Source of the DNA: Sideroxydans sp.
GTDB taxonomy: Bacteria; Pseudomonadota; Gammaproteobacteria; Burkholderiales; Gallionellaceae
Direction: 5' to 3'
NCBI GenBank assembly: GCA_029850585.1
Contig: JARCRQ010000030.1
Coordinates: 1-64,000, forward strand
DNA length: 64,000 bases
In this document: positions 16,530-25,445 of the stretch, one piece after another
How positions within the stretch are numbered: position 1 is the first letter of the stretch
How the letters are laid out: the number at the start of each line of letters is the position of its first letter
Made by a program: the position numbers and the translations under genes
Notes under the pieces: model-generated
Told to the model about the DNA's origin: nothing
The model's database searches: none
The model's input: the letters and a program-made list of their open reading frames with translations, nothing else

Positions 16530-16583
16530 GATGTACTCCTTAGCGGAACGATGAAATCAATAAAACGATGAGATAAATAATGG

Positions 16584-17402
16584 TTAGAAGCGATTGCCCG
16601 ATTCGCTTAAAGGCGCGACCAAGCCACCCAAGGTTTGGTTGTAATCGTGGCTGCCGATGCGGCGTTGCAGGTAGGCGCGCGATTCGCCCGATAGCGCGGC
16701 GGCTTCGGCATACATGTCGAGCCGCTGAGTGGTGGGATTAGCGACTAGCTCTAGCCAAACTGCGACTTTGCGTGTGGCAGGTTCGCTGTTCCAGTCTGGT
16801 GACGTGCTTAATTGAAAGCCCGTTTGTCCAGCGGGAAAGACCAACAGTAGCGGGCGGTTTGTGGCACTGGCAAAGAGCGTGTTGATGCGCAAATAGCGCG
16901 GTGCGGCAGCATTGGCAACGCTGTTGCCCAACATTGCCAGATTGTTTTGCGCGCGCGCCTCACCGTCTGCCACAGCTTGCAACAGGCTGCTGGTGGTGCC
17001 GCTGGCGACTGGCGCACTCGCCGCCAGTGGCATGTTTGCCGCGACATAAAACACATAATTGGGCAGTGCACCCGTAGGTCCCGCTGTGAGGCTAGGGATG
17101 ACATCGCGTATCTGTTGCCTGTCGATGCGACCATCCGCATTGAGGTCGTTGATAGGCGTTACCAGTACGTTGTCGGGTATGCCAGAAATGAAACGTCCAG
17201 TCACGCGGTTGATGGCGGCTTCGGCCAGTTGTTGCGCTTCGCCGGTGTCGCGTAGATAACCGGACAAGCGCGCACTATCAATAGCGCGATTAAAGAAGTT
17301 TGCTGCCGCCAGCAGCAGCACCAGTACCAGCACCAGTACCATAGGCAAGATGTAACCTTGGTTGGTGTGAGGGCGCGAAGAGCAGTTAAGTGAGGGGGAC
17401 AA
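16584..17402 (-). CDS. pilX: PilX-like minor pilin assembly protein
   Basis: 272 residues starting at TTG with AGGAG five bases upstream. The N-terminal helix GYILPMVLVLVLVLLLAAANFFNRAIDSARL follows the PilX pattern, without the FTLIE signature of classical pilins. Residues near 90 read NDLNADGRIDRQQI, a dockerin/EF-hand type calcium loop (D-x-N-x-D-G-x-I-D). PilX primes type IV pilus assembly with PilV, PilW and PilY1-like partners. It begins 14 bp after pilW and is followed by the large secreted protein. Confidence 0.85.
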   Translation of the reverse strand: MSPSLNCSSRPHTNQGYILPMVLVLVLVLLLAAANFFNRAIDSARLSGYLRDTGEAQQLAEAAINRVTGRFISGIPDNVLVTPINDLNADGRIDRQQIRDVIPSLTAGPTGALPNYVFYVAANMPLAASAPVASGTTSSLLQAVADGEARAQNNLAMLGNSVANAAAPRYLRINTLFASATNRPLLLVFPAGQTGFQLSTSPDWNSEPATRKVAVWLELVANPTTQRLDMYAEAAALSGESRAYLQRRIGSHDYNQTLGGLVAPLSESGNRF

Positions 17403-17416
17403 AGGGACTCCTGCGT

Positions 17417-18139
17417 TCAGTTTCTAGGGAACACGCGCGTGGTGTAAGTCGCCGTGCGATAGTTTTGCAATCCCTGTGCATTGGTGGGATCCAAAGGATT
17501 GGTGTAGGCAGGATCGAGGTTGCCGATACGCGTGGTCAAGCTCAGCTCATAGCCGCCATAAGGGCAGCCCGTGTTCGTGACTGCATCGCATATCGTGTTC
17601 AGGGCAGGAGTGATGCCATCCGCTTGGATGGGCCATAAATCCAGATTGATTAAGCGGAAGTTGGTATTGCCCGCAATCACGACCGGCACGGCAATCGGCA
17701 AGCTGGCCAGATTGGCGGCACTACTCACTTGTATTTTGCCGCTCGCGACACTCCAGGCAATGCGGATGGCGTTGTTACTGTAGGGAGCAACATCGTTGGG
17801 CCAAATTGGATAAGCCGCAGGCACGACCAAGTCGATCTCCACACTCTTGCCTATGGTGCGCAAGATGTTGCCGTTACGCGCACCGCTAAAGTAGCTAACC
17901 GAAAGTGGCGTGACAGGGGTGCATTGTGGGCTGGTGCAAATGACCGCTTGGCGCAACAAGCTGGCAAGTTGATTGACGGTATTGCGTGTTTCTTGCTCAC
18001 TATTTTCGCGTTTTTCGCTGACACTGAAGTTGCGCATCTGCGAGACATATAACGACAGTGCCGCTAGCGACAAAATCATCGACACGGTAATTGATATCAT
18101 CAATTCGACCAGCGACAAGCCTGTTTGAGTGATTCTCAC
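17417..18139 (-). CDS. pilW: PilW-like minor pilin
   Basis: 240 residues from a GTG. Short basic leader then TGLSLVELMISITVSMILSLAALSLYVSQMR, a class III (prepilin peptidase) signal with cleavage after Gly and Glu at +5. The soluble part has paired cysteines (CTSPQC, CDAVTNTGC). PilW proteins are part of the minor pilin priming complex. pilV ends 8 bp upstream. Confidence 0.88.
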   Translation of the reverse strand: MRITQTGLSLVELMISITVSMILSLAALSLYVSQMRNFSVSEKRENSEQETRNTVNQLASLLRQAVICTSPQCTPVTPLSVSYFSGARNGNILRTIGKSVEIDLVVPAAYPIWPNDVAPYSNNAIRIAWSVASGKIQVSSAANLASLPIAVPVVIAGNTNFRLINLDLWPIQADGITPALNTICDAVTNTGCPYGGYELSLTTRIGNLDPAYTNPLDPTNAQGLQNYRTATYTTRVFPRN

Positions 18140-18147
18140 GTGAGCCC

Positions 18148-18582
18148 CTAGAAGTAAAAAGTGTAGATGGGATTGAGCGTCACTACCTGACCATTCGCAC
18201 CGTTGTAGCTGACGTTGAGTACCGCCGTGACAGGGGATATAGGCGTGGCAGGAATCGCGATAGTGCTTGCACCATCACCATTGATGACATTGACTAGCCG
18301 TACCAAGTAACTGTCTTTGCCGTTGTCGTTGCTGATGGTCAAGCCCGCGAGCAGCGGTGTCAGATTCGTGGTCAGACTGGCAGCATTACTGGTGGGATAA
18401 ATCATCGGCTCTATGGTTTGTGCCACGGCTTGCATGATGGTGCCACGCGCATGATTGTTGGCCGTGGCGCGCATTGCATTGGCGGTGTACAGCGCAATCC
18501 CCAACATGCCGAAACCGAATACAAAAATTGCGATGAGTACCTCAATCAGACTGAAACCTTGTTGTTGGTATGTGCGCATCAT
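18148..18582 (-). CDS. pilV: PilV-like minor pilin
   Basis: 144 residues with the prepilin signal QQQGFSLIEVLIAIFVFGFGMLGIALYTANAMR, the exact PilV flavour (FSLIEVLIA...GxLG). PilV nucleates the minor pilin complex that initiates type IV pili. Follows the FimT-like gene by 13 bp and precedes pilW by 8 bp, in canonical order. Confidence 0.92.
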   Translation of the reverse strand: MMRTYQQQGFSLIEVLIAIFVFGFGMLGIALYTANAMRATANNHARGTIMQAVAQTIEPMIYPTSNAASLTTNLTPLLAGLTISNDNGKDSYLVRLVNVINGDGASTIAIPATPISPVTAVLNVSYNGANGQVVTLNPIYTFYF

Positions 18583-18595
18583 TCACTATCCTTGT

Positions 18596-19090
18596 TTAAC
18601 GACTTTCGATTGCGCCCAACGGCGAGATATTGATCGTCCGCGCCGCGAGGGTGTATTGGGTGGCCGTGATGGCGAGGTTAACCGCGCCTGCGGGCTGGCT
18701 AATCAGCGTGCCAGCTGAGTCGAACATGACTACGGCGTTGCCCGTGCTAATTTGGATGCCCGTGGGTATCGCGAGCGTGCTGGTTGCGGGCGTGCCGCTC
18801 ACACCCGTGATGGTGCTGCCATCACTCAATGTCAGCGTGACAGTGGCAGGTGTGATGGTTACGGTGGAAATGAGACCGCGTGCCACCGCCAAACCCTTGG
18901 CGTTGCGCAGCAGTTGCGCCAGATTGCGCTGCGCATCATTCAAATCACTGGTGGCTCTAATCATGCCCATGCCAGGAATGGCAATACTGGCGAGTATCGC
19001 CAAGATGGCTAATACCACTAGCAACTCAATCAAGGTCACCCCGATTGAGTTGCCTCTGGCTTGACGCGCGGGATATTTTTGCGACCTCAT
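18596..19090 (-). CDS. fimT: FimT/GspH-family pseudopilin
   Basis: 164 residues. The prepilin signal is IGVTLIELLVVLAILAILASIAIPGM, with a longer than usual leader of about 19 residues (RSQKYPARQARGNS). The body (ATSDLNDAQRNLAQLLRNAKGLAVARG) is the FimT/GspH layout. FimT in some species binds DNA during natural transformation. Its ATG shares a base with the stop of the pilE-like gene (TAATG), so the two are translationally coupled. Confidence 0.88.
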   Translation of the reverse strand: MRSQKYPARQARGNSIGVTLIELLVVLAILAILASIAIPGMGMIRATSDLNDAQRNLAQLLRNAKGLAVARGLISTVTITPATVTLTLSDGSTITGVSGTPATSTLAIPTGIQISTGNAVVMFDSAGTLISQPAGAVNLAITATQYTLAARTINISPLGAIESR

Positions 19091-19533
19091 TATTTGGTTT
19101 GCCAGCTGGTCGCCGCGCCTGCCGCCCCTGCAAATTTTGGTGTGCTTTGCAGCCCCGCTTGATCAACGGTGTATTCGTAATTGCCCAATATGCCCAGTCC
19201 TACCCCCGCCATACTGCTGGCGCGCAAAACATATGTCTGGCTGGTGGCTCCTACTACGCAACTCAGGGTGAAATACGCTGTGTTGGTGGGGGCGACGGCG
19301 CAAGGTTGATTGCTTACCCCGTAATTGCGATTGTCAACAAAGTATGACTCCACCTGTAAGCGCGCGGCACTTAATGCGCCCGTCGCAGCACTTAATTTAC
19401 TGCGTACGACATATTGCTGATAAGAAGGGATGGCAACGGCTGCGAGAATCGCGATGATTGCGACGGTGATTAGCAGCTCAATCAGGGTGAACCCAGAAGA
19501 TAAGATGTGCGTGGGTGCGAGCTGCTTTTTCAT
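19090..19533 (-). CDS. pilE: PilE-like type IV pilin
   Basis: 147 residues. Prepilin signal SSGFTLIELLITVAIIAILAAVAIPSYQQYVVRSKLSAA with the classical FTLIEL, then a small soluble domain with one disulfide pair (CAVAPTNTAYFTLSC) in the D-region position. It matches the PilE minor pilins that head or end fimT-pilVWXE clusters. First gene of the operon; a TATGAT-type -10 lies upstream. Confidence 0.9.
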   Translation of the reverse strand: MKKQLAPTHILSSGFTLIELLITVAIIAILAAVAIPSYQQYVVRSKLSAATGALSAARLQVESYFVDNRNYGVSNQPCAVAPTNTAYFTLSCVVGATSQTYVLRASSMAGVGLGILGNYEYTVDQAGLQSTPKFAGAAGAATSWQTK

Positions 19534-19620
19534 AGTGTGCGCTAGGATAATGAGATGGCAGCATCATAGGGATGTGTGCGCTATCAATCTGTCAGGGGAT
19601 ATTAGAAAAGTCGCTGCGCC

Positions 19621-19646
19621 ATTCCCCTATTTTGAGATAAGGGAAT
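19621..19646. repeat. ATTCCC/GGGAAT hairpin repeat
   Basis: ATTCCC and GGGAAT flank a 14-base interior that pairs further (TAT/ATA). Second dRS3-like element of the window, in the 242-bp gap between the pilin operon and the response regulator, where I see nothing else. Confidence 0.6.
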
Positions 19647-19775
19647 CCCTTAGTGCGAGATTGCGCCTTGTGCAGTCATCGTTCAGAATGCGCGCCCTGC
19701 GATGGTCAGGACGAGCCAGCGTGGCGGCATCGAAGTGGTCGTGAGCCTGTTAGCTGAATAGAAAGGAAGCGCGGA

Positions 19776-20444
19776 TTGAGATACCCATATAGTGCGGACA
19801 ACCCAGCCAAGATACTGCTGCTCGATGATCATGCCATCGTCAGGCAGGGGCTGTTGATGTTGATTAATTGCCAGTCCGAGCTGCGGGTTACCAATGAGGC
19901 GGAGGACCTAGAGCAAGCGCTAGAGACTTGCCGCAAGCACGAACATGATCTAGCGATTGTGGACATGTCGCTGGCGGGGGCATCGGGACTGGAGGTCGTG
20001 AAGCAGTTTAAGCTGCTGTTTCCACAGATGCCTATCTTGATACTTTCTATGCACGATGAGATGGTTTACGCGGAATCGGCCTTGAAGTTGGGAGCGGCTG
20101 GCTATCTGATGAAGAACATGGCATCTAATGTGTTATTGAGCGCGATACGCAAGGTGTTGAGCGGCGAACATTATTTGAGTGAGCGTATGCATGCGCGCAT
20201 GTTGAATAAAATGTTGGGTAATGCCCAGCTGAATTCCCCTGTCGATACGCTATCTCCTGCTGAACTAGAGGTGTTGCATATGATAGGCATAGGCTTGGGT
20301 ACCAGTGAGATTGCAGAGCAGCTGGCACGTAGCGTCAAGACCATAGAATCACACAAGGCCAACATCAAAAAGAAACTCAAATTGGAAAGCGGTAACCAGC
20401 TGGTGATGTTTGCTATTAACATGCACGCCTCGCGTGCTATCTAG
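19776..20444 (+). CDS. NarL/FixJ-family response regulator
   Basis: 222 residues. Receiver domain at 10-125 with the acidic pair LLLDDH, phosphoacceptor Asp in LAIVDMSLAGASG and the conserved Lys in AAGYLMKNM; LuxR-type helix-turn-helix at about 155-215 (LSPAELEVLHMIGIGLGTSEIAEQLARSVKTIESHKANIKKKL). The start is a TTG with AGGAAG upstream. No histidine kinase is nearby, so it is an orphan here. It is divergent from the pilin operon, which makes that operon a plausible but unproven target. Confidence 0.92.
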   Translation: MRYPYSADNPAKILLLDDHAIVRQGLLMLINCQSELRVTNEAEDLEQALETCRKHEHDLAIVDMSLAGASGLEVVKQFKLLFPQMPILILSMHDEMVYAESALKLGAAGYLMKNMASNVLLSAIRKVLSGEHYLSERMHARMLNKMLGNAQLNSPVDTLSPAELEVLHMIGIGLGTSEIAEQLARSVKTIESHKANIKKKLKLESGNQLVMFAINMHASRAI

Positions 20445-20465
20445 CCTTTTCTACTTGCTTGAACC

Positions 20466-21371
20466 ATGAACAATCTGCTGCTACTGGCCCTCTGTTTTAT
20501 CGTTGGCATGGTGTTGCATCGCTTTAAGCGTATGCCAGACAACGCCCCAGTGACCTTGAACAGCTTCATCATTCACGTCTCCTTGCCCGCGCTGACCTTG
20601 CTGTATATCCACGGCGTGCAATTTTCTAGCACGGTGTTTTTGACGGCGTTGATGGCGTGGTTGGTGTTCGGTTTTTCAGTATTATTTTTTTACTATGTAG
20701 GACGCTGCTTGGCGTTGCCGCGCGCCACCGTTGGCACGCTGATGTTACTGGGCGGCTTAGGTAACACTTCGTTTTTTGGCTTGCCGATGGTCGAGGCGTT
20801 TTATGGACAAACGGGGATTACCACTGCCATCGTCGCCGACTTGCTCGGCTCATTTTTTGTCTTGTCGATTTTGGGCATCAGTGTCGCGGGCTGGTATTCG
20901 CACACGCCGCCAACCGCCTTGCAATTGCTTAAACGCATCGCGGTTTTCCCACCATTTTTAGCCTTGTTAATCGCGCTGATTTTGTTGCCCGTGGACTACG
21001 CCGATTGGTTTAGCCAATTGCTCAAACGCTTAGGCGATACGCTCGCGCCGTTGGCGTTGTTGTCGGTGGGGTTGCAGTTGCGACTGGGCGATTTCGCCAG
21101 CGTTAAACGCAATGTTTTATTAGGCTTGAGTTTCAAATTATTGTTAGCACCTTTAGCGATTTATTTGCTCTATGTGCAACTGTTAGGCGCGCGTGGGCAA
21201 GCGATGCAGATAACCATTTTTGAAGCGGCGATGCCGCCCATGATTACCGCTGCAATTATTGCCGCTGAGCATCATCTTGATGCCAAGCTGGCCAATTTAA
21301 TGGTGGCAATTGGCTTGCTCATTTCATTTGTCTCCTTAACCGTTTGGTACTGGCTGCTGCACTCGGTTTAA
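20466..21371 (+). CDS. AEC (auxin efflux carrier) family transporter
   Basis: 301 residues with about ten transmembrane segments. The motif GTLMLLGGLGNTSFFGLPMVEAFYG carries the N-x-x-F-x-G-x-P signature of AEC permeases, and the C-terminal half has FEAAMPPMITAAIIAAEHHLD. Family members export small organic anions such as malate or malonate; the substrate here is not deducible. The start is ATG, 21 bp after the response regulator stop, so the two could be co-transcribed. Confidence 0.9.
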   Translation: MNNLLLLALCFIVGMVLHRFKRMPDNAPVTLNSFIIHVSLPALTLLYIHGVQFSSTVFLTALMAWLVFGFSVLFFYYVGRCLALPRATVGTLMLLGGLGNTSFFGLPMVEAFYGQTGITTAIVADLLGSFFVLSILGISVAGWYSHTPPTALQLLKRIAVFPPFLALLIALILLPVDYADWFSQLLKRLGDTLAPLALLSVGLQLRLGDFASVKRNVLLGLSFKLLLAPLAIYLLYVQLLGARGQAMQITIFEAAMPPMITAAIIAAEHHLDAKLANLMVAIGLLISFVSLTVWYWLLHSV

Positions 21372-21418
21372 GTGAACAAAATTCCCCGTGGAAAAATTTT
21401 TAATAAAGGATCTTGGTA

Positions 21419-22309
21419 ATGTGTAATAACAACTTTTCGCTGTTGCTGCTGGCATTGGGCACACTGATTTCTGCGCCATCAGCAATTGCTACCGAGACAG
21501 CCACGGGAGCGGTGTCGCGTCCCGCTTTGACGGTGCGCACCACCACTTTGCGCGAAGAAAAATGGGCGCGTCAGCTCACCGCCAACGGCAGCATTACGCC
21601 TTGGCAAGAAGCGATTATTAGCGCGCAGGTAGTGGGTTTACGCATTGCCGAAGTCAAAGTGAGCGTGGGCGATTTTGTGCAGGCGGGGCAGGTGTTGGTG
21701 ACGCTGGATAATTTTGTGCAAGGCACGACGGACGCGGTGCAAGCGCGCGTGATTGCGCCTGATTCTGGCGTGATTTCCTCGGCAACCGCCAACGTCGGTT
21801 CGCTCTCGCAGCCAGGGGCGGAGCTGTTTCGTTTAATCCGTAAAGCGCGGCTGGAATGGCGCGCTGATTTGACCGCCGAAGAATTGATGCTGCTGAAAAA
21901 AGGTATGACGGCGCAAATTACGCTAGGCGAAGGGCGCGTAATTCGCGGCACGGTGCGTGCGATTTCTCCATCGGTGAATGCGCAAACACGTTACGGCTAC
22001 GCGCTGGTGAGCTTGCCCAATAGTGCGGGGATTGTCGCGGGGGCGTATGCGCGCGGCACGTTTGATGTGAGTGGCGGCAGCAAAAAATTGCAGTCCTTGC
22101 CGCAATCGGCAGTGATGCAGCGCGGCAGCAAAAGTTATGTGCTGACCATCGCGGCGAACAATCGCGTGCATGAGCAAGCCGTGCAAATCGGTCAGCGCGT
22201 CGCTGATCGCATCGAGATTAAACAAGGCTTGAAAGCCGATGAAGCGGTCATAGAAAGTGGTGGCGCGTTCTTAACCGAAGGCGACACTGTGTTAATGGTT
22301 AAAGGTTAA
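21419..22309 (+). CDS. RND periplasmic adaptor, hairpin-less
   Basis: 296 residues from the ATG at 21419 (AAGGA eight bases upstream; the TTG two codons earlier is too close). A signal peptide (LLLLALGTLISAPSAIA) leads to a lipoyl half-domain (GLRIAEVKVSVGDFVQAGQVLVTLDN), which passes almost directly to the second half (VIAPDSGVISSATANVGSLSQPGAELF). The long alpha-helical hairpin normally between them, which docks on a TolC-type channel, is missing. Beta-barrel and membrane-proximal domains follow. The permease gene starts two bases after its stop. Confidence 0.9.
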   Translation: MCNNNFSLLLLALGTLISAPSAIATETATGAVSRPALTVRTTTLREEKWARQLTANGSITPWQEAIISAQVVGLRIAEVKVSVGDFVQAGQVLVTLDNFVQGTTDAVQARVIAPDSGVISSATANVGSLSQPGAELFRLIRKARLEWRADLTAEELMLLKKGMTAQITLGEGRVIRGTVRAISPSVNAQTRYGYALVSLPNSAGIVAGAYARGTFDVSGGSKKLQSLPQSAVMQRGSKSYVLTIAANNRVHEQAVQIGQRVADRIEIKQGLKADEAVIESGGAFLTEGDTVLMVKG

Positions 22310-22311
22310 AC

Positions 22312-25300
22312 ATGAACGTCTCCGCTTGGTCGATCCGTAATCCTATCCCCGCCATTTTAGGTTTCGCGCTGCTCAGCTTTGTCGGCTTGATGGCGTTCAA
22401 AGCCATGAAGGTGCAGCTTTTCCCTGACATTGATTTACCGATGGTGACCATCGCGGCGAGCATTCCGGGTGCATCGCCTGACCAAATGGAAACCGAAGTC
22501 GCGCGCAAAATCGAAAATTCTTTAGCGAGTTTGCAAGGCTTAAAACACATTTACACGCAGGTCAAAGATGGCTCGGCGATTATCTCGGCGGAGTTTCGTT
22601 TGGAGCGCGATTCACGCGCGGCGTTAGAAGATGTGCGCGGTGCGGTGTCGCGCATACGCGGTGAATTGCCGCGCGAAATGCTCGACCCTGTGGTGAATAA
22701 AGTTGAGCTGAGCGGCAAGCCGATTTTGACTTACACGGTCGCCTCAAGCGCGATGTCGGAAGAGGAGTTGTCTTGGTTTGTCGATAACAACATCGCGAAA
22801 TTATTGTTGGGCGTAAAAGGCGTGGGCGCGGTCAGTCGCGTCGGCGGCGTGACGCGGCAAGTGCGCGTTGAACTCGATCCAATTAAATTGCTGGCACTGA
22901 ATTTAAGTGCCGCAGAAATCTCCACACAACTGCGTCAAATTCAACAAGAAGCACCGGGCGGACGTACCGATTTAGGCGGCGCGGAACAAAGCGTGCGCAC
23001 CATCGCGACAGTGAAATCGGCAGACGAGCTAGCCATGCTCGACATTGGTTTACGCGATGGTCGCACGGTGCGGCTAAGCCAAGTTGCCAGCGTCTCCGAC
23101 ACCATAGGAGAGCGACGCGCGGCGGCGTTGTTGAACGGCGCGCCCGTGGTCGGTTTTGAAATTACCCGCTCACTCGGCGCGAGTGAAGTCGATGTCGGTA
23201 ATGGCGTAACAGCGGCGTTAGAAAAGCTCAAAATTGACCATCCCGAAATCACTACCGCACGCGTGTTCAACACCGTCGATAACGTCTATGAAACCTTCAA
23301 AGGTTCGATGGAAATGATTTTTGAAGGCTCGCTGTTAGCGGTAATTGTGGTGATATTTTTCTTGCGCAATGCGCGCGCCACGATTGTTGCCGCCACCGCT
23401 TTGCCGCTCGCCGTGATTCCCACTTTTGCGCTGATGTATTTATTTGGCTTCACCCTGAATGTGGTGACGCTGTTAGCGTTGAGCTTGGTGGTTGGGGTGT
23501 TGGTGGATGACGCGATTGTCGAAGTCGAAAATATCATGCGTCATTTGGAGATGGGCAAAACACCGTATCAAGCGGCGATGGAGGCAGCTGACGAAATCGG
23601 CATGGCGGTGATTGCCACCACCTTTACTTTGGTCGCGGTGTTTTTGCCGACTGCATTTATGAGCGGCATACCGGGCAAATTTTTTGTCCATTTTGGTTGG
23701 ACGGCGGCCGTCGCGGTGCTGTTCTCCTTGGTGGTGGCGCGCTTGCTCACGCCGATGATGTCGGCGTATTTATTGCGTCCGCGCGCGCCGCATAAAACGC
23801 CGCGTTGGTTGGATATTTATGCGTCTTGGGCGGCTTGGTGTTTGGCGCATCGCAAGACTACTTTGTTGGGCGCAGCGATATTTTTCTTTGGCTCATTTGG
23901 CTTGGCGGGGCAGTTGGCGACGGCGTTTCAGCCCACCGATGATTTGTCGCAAACGCTCGTCACCATTACCTTGCCACCAGGTAGCAAGTTTGAGCAGACC
24001 TATGCCTTGGCTGAACAAGCACGCGCCATCGTGATTAAAAATCCTAACGTTGTGCTGGTCTATACCGCGATTGGCGGTGGTTCGACTGGCGGCAATCCGT
24101 TTGAACCAGCGGGCGCGGTGGAGTCGCGCAAAGCCACGCTGTCAGTGGAGCTCAAGCCACGTCATCAACGTCCACGCAAAGAAATTATCGAGAACGAATT
24201 ACGCGAACAACTCACCGCCTTGGCGGGTGTGCGCGTCAAAGTGGGCCTGGAGACAGGGGGCGGAAAATATCAGTTGGTGTTGACCAGTGAAAACAGCCAG
24301 TTGTTAGCGGACACCGCGCTGCAAGTGGGGCAAGAGTTGCGCACCATTCCTAACATCGGCAACGTAGTGTCCAACTCCAGCATCTTGCGCAGCGAAATTG
24401 TAGTGCGTCCTGATTTTGCCAAAGCCGCGCAAATGGGCGTGACTTCCAGCGCGATTGCCGAGACTTTGCGCGTCGCTACCAATGGTGATTTCGACCAGTC
24501 TTTAGCCAAGTTAAATTTGCCCGATAGACAGTTGCCCATCGTGGTGAAATTGCGCGATGACGCACGTCAAGATTTGCAATTATTGGCGCGCTTGGTGGTG
24601 CCTGGCACGCATGGACCCGTGATGTTGGGCAACGTGGCAACCTTGAGTTTTGAGAGTGGTCCAGCACAAATTGATCGCTACGACAGACAGCGCAACATCA
24701 CTTTCGCCATTGAGTTAGCGGGCGAGCCGCTGGGCAAAGTACAAGCCGCAGCATTAGCTTTACCTGCGATTAAAAACATGAATGCGGGCGTGCAAATCGC
24801 ACCAATCGGCGATGCCGAAGCGATGAAAGAATTGTTCGCCAGCTTTGGTTTGGCGATGCTCACTGGGGTGCTGTGTATCTACATTGTGTTGGTGCTGCTG
24901 TTCAAAGATTTTATGCAGCCCGCCACCATTTTGATGGCTTTGGTGTTGTCGATTCCAGGCGCGTTTTTGGCCTTGTATTTAACTCGCACCGCCATCTCCA
25001 TGCCCGCCATGATTGGTATCGTGATGCTGATGGGCATCGCCACCAAGAACTCGATTCTATTGGTCGAATACGCCATCGTGTCGCGCCGTGAGCGCGGCAT
25101 GAATCGCTACGACGCGCTGCTTGATGCCTGTCAAAAACGCGCGCGTCCGATTGTGATGACCACGCTGGCAATGGGCGCAGGCATGTTGCCCGTGGCGATG
25201 GATTTAGGCATGGGCGACGGCAGCTTCCGTTCACCGATGGCGATTGTCGTCATCGGCGGACTCATCACCTCAACCTTCTTGAGCTTGCTGGTCATCCCCG

Positions 25301-25371
25301 TGGTGTTCACCTATGTCGATGATTTAATCGTGTGGGCGACTAAACAAATGGGCAGATTCAAACACGTGTAA
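22312..25371 (+). CDS. RND multidrug-type efflux permease
   Basis: 1019 residues, AcrB/MexF superfamily. Twelve transmembrane helices and two large periplasmic loops are apparent. The fourth helix carries the proton-relay pair in VGVLVDDAIVEVENIMRHLEMG; the repeat half has GIVMLMGIATKNSILLVEYAIVSRRERGM. It exports hydrophobic compounds using the proton gradient, with the adaptor upstream. No outer-membrane channel gene is present here. Among close families it resembles the MdtB/C-like or heavy-substrate HAE1 class, but the substrate is unknown. A bidirectional terminator follows. Confidence 0.95.
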   Translation: MNVSAWSIRNPIPAILGFALLSFVGLMAFKAMKVQLFPDIDLPMVTIAASIPGASPDQMETEVARKIENSLASLQGLKHIYTQVKDGSAIISAEFRLERDSRAALEDVRGAVSRIRGELPREMLDPVVNKVELSGKPILTYTVASSAMSEEELSWFVDNNIAKLLLGVKGVGAVSRVGGVTRQVRVELDPIKLLALNLSAAEISTQLRQIQQEAPGGRTDLGGAEQSVRTIATVKSADELAMLDIGLRDGRTVRLSQVASVSDTIGERRAAALLNGAPVVGFEITRSLGASEVDVGNGVTAALEKLKIDHPEITTARVFNTVDNVYETFKGSMEMIFEGSLLAVIVVIFFLRNARATIVAATALPLAVIPTFALMYLFGFTLNVVTLLALSLVVGVLVDDAIVEVENIMRHLEMGKTPYQAAMEAADEIGMAVIATTFTLVAVFLPTAFMSGIPGKFFVHFGWTAAVAVLFSLVVARLLTPMMSAYLLRPRAPHKTPRWLDIYASWAAWCLAHRKTTLLGAAIFFFGSFGLAGQLATAFQPTDDLSQTLVTITLPPGSKFEQTYALAEQARAIVIKNPNVVLVYTAIGGGSTGGNPFEPAGAVESRKATLSVELKPRHQRPRKEIIENELREQLTALAGVRVKVGLETGGGKYQLVLTSENSQLLADTALQVGQELRTIPNIGNVVSNSSILRSEIVVRPDFAKAAQMGVTSSAIAETLRVATNGDFDQSLAKLNLPDRQLPIVVKLRDDARQDLQLLARLVVPGTHGPVMLGNVATLSFESGPAQIDRYDRQRNITFAIELAGEPLGKVQAAALALPAIKNMNAGVQIAPIGDAEAMKELFASFGLAMLTGVLCIYIVLVLLFKDFMQPATILMALVLSIPGAFLALYLTRTAISMPAMIGIVMLMGIATKNSILLVEYAIVSRRERGMNRYDALLDACQKRARPIVMTTLAMGAGMLPVAMDLGMGDGSFRSPMAIVVIGGLITSTFLSLLVIPVVFTYVDDLIVWATKQMGRFKHV

Positions 25372-25391
25372 TCACGTCTTGTAAATGGCAT

Positions 25392-25429
25392 AAAAAATCC
25401 CCGCTTGCTTAACGCACCGGGGATTTTTT
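25392..25429. terminator. Bidirectional intrinsic terminator
   Basis: AAAAAATCCCCG and CGGGGATTTTTT pair around a 14-base loop. It lies between convergent RND permease and nadC genes. Confidence 0.9.
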
Positions 25430-25445
25430 ACGCTGGAATGGCTGA

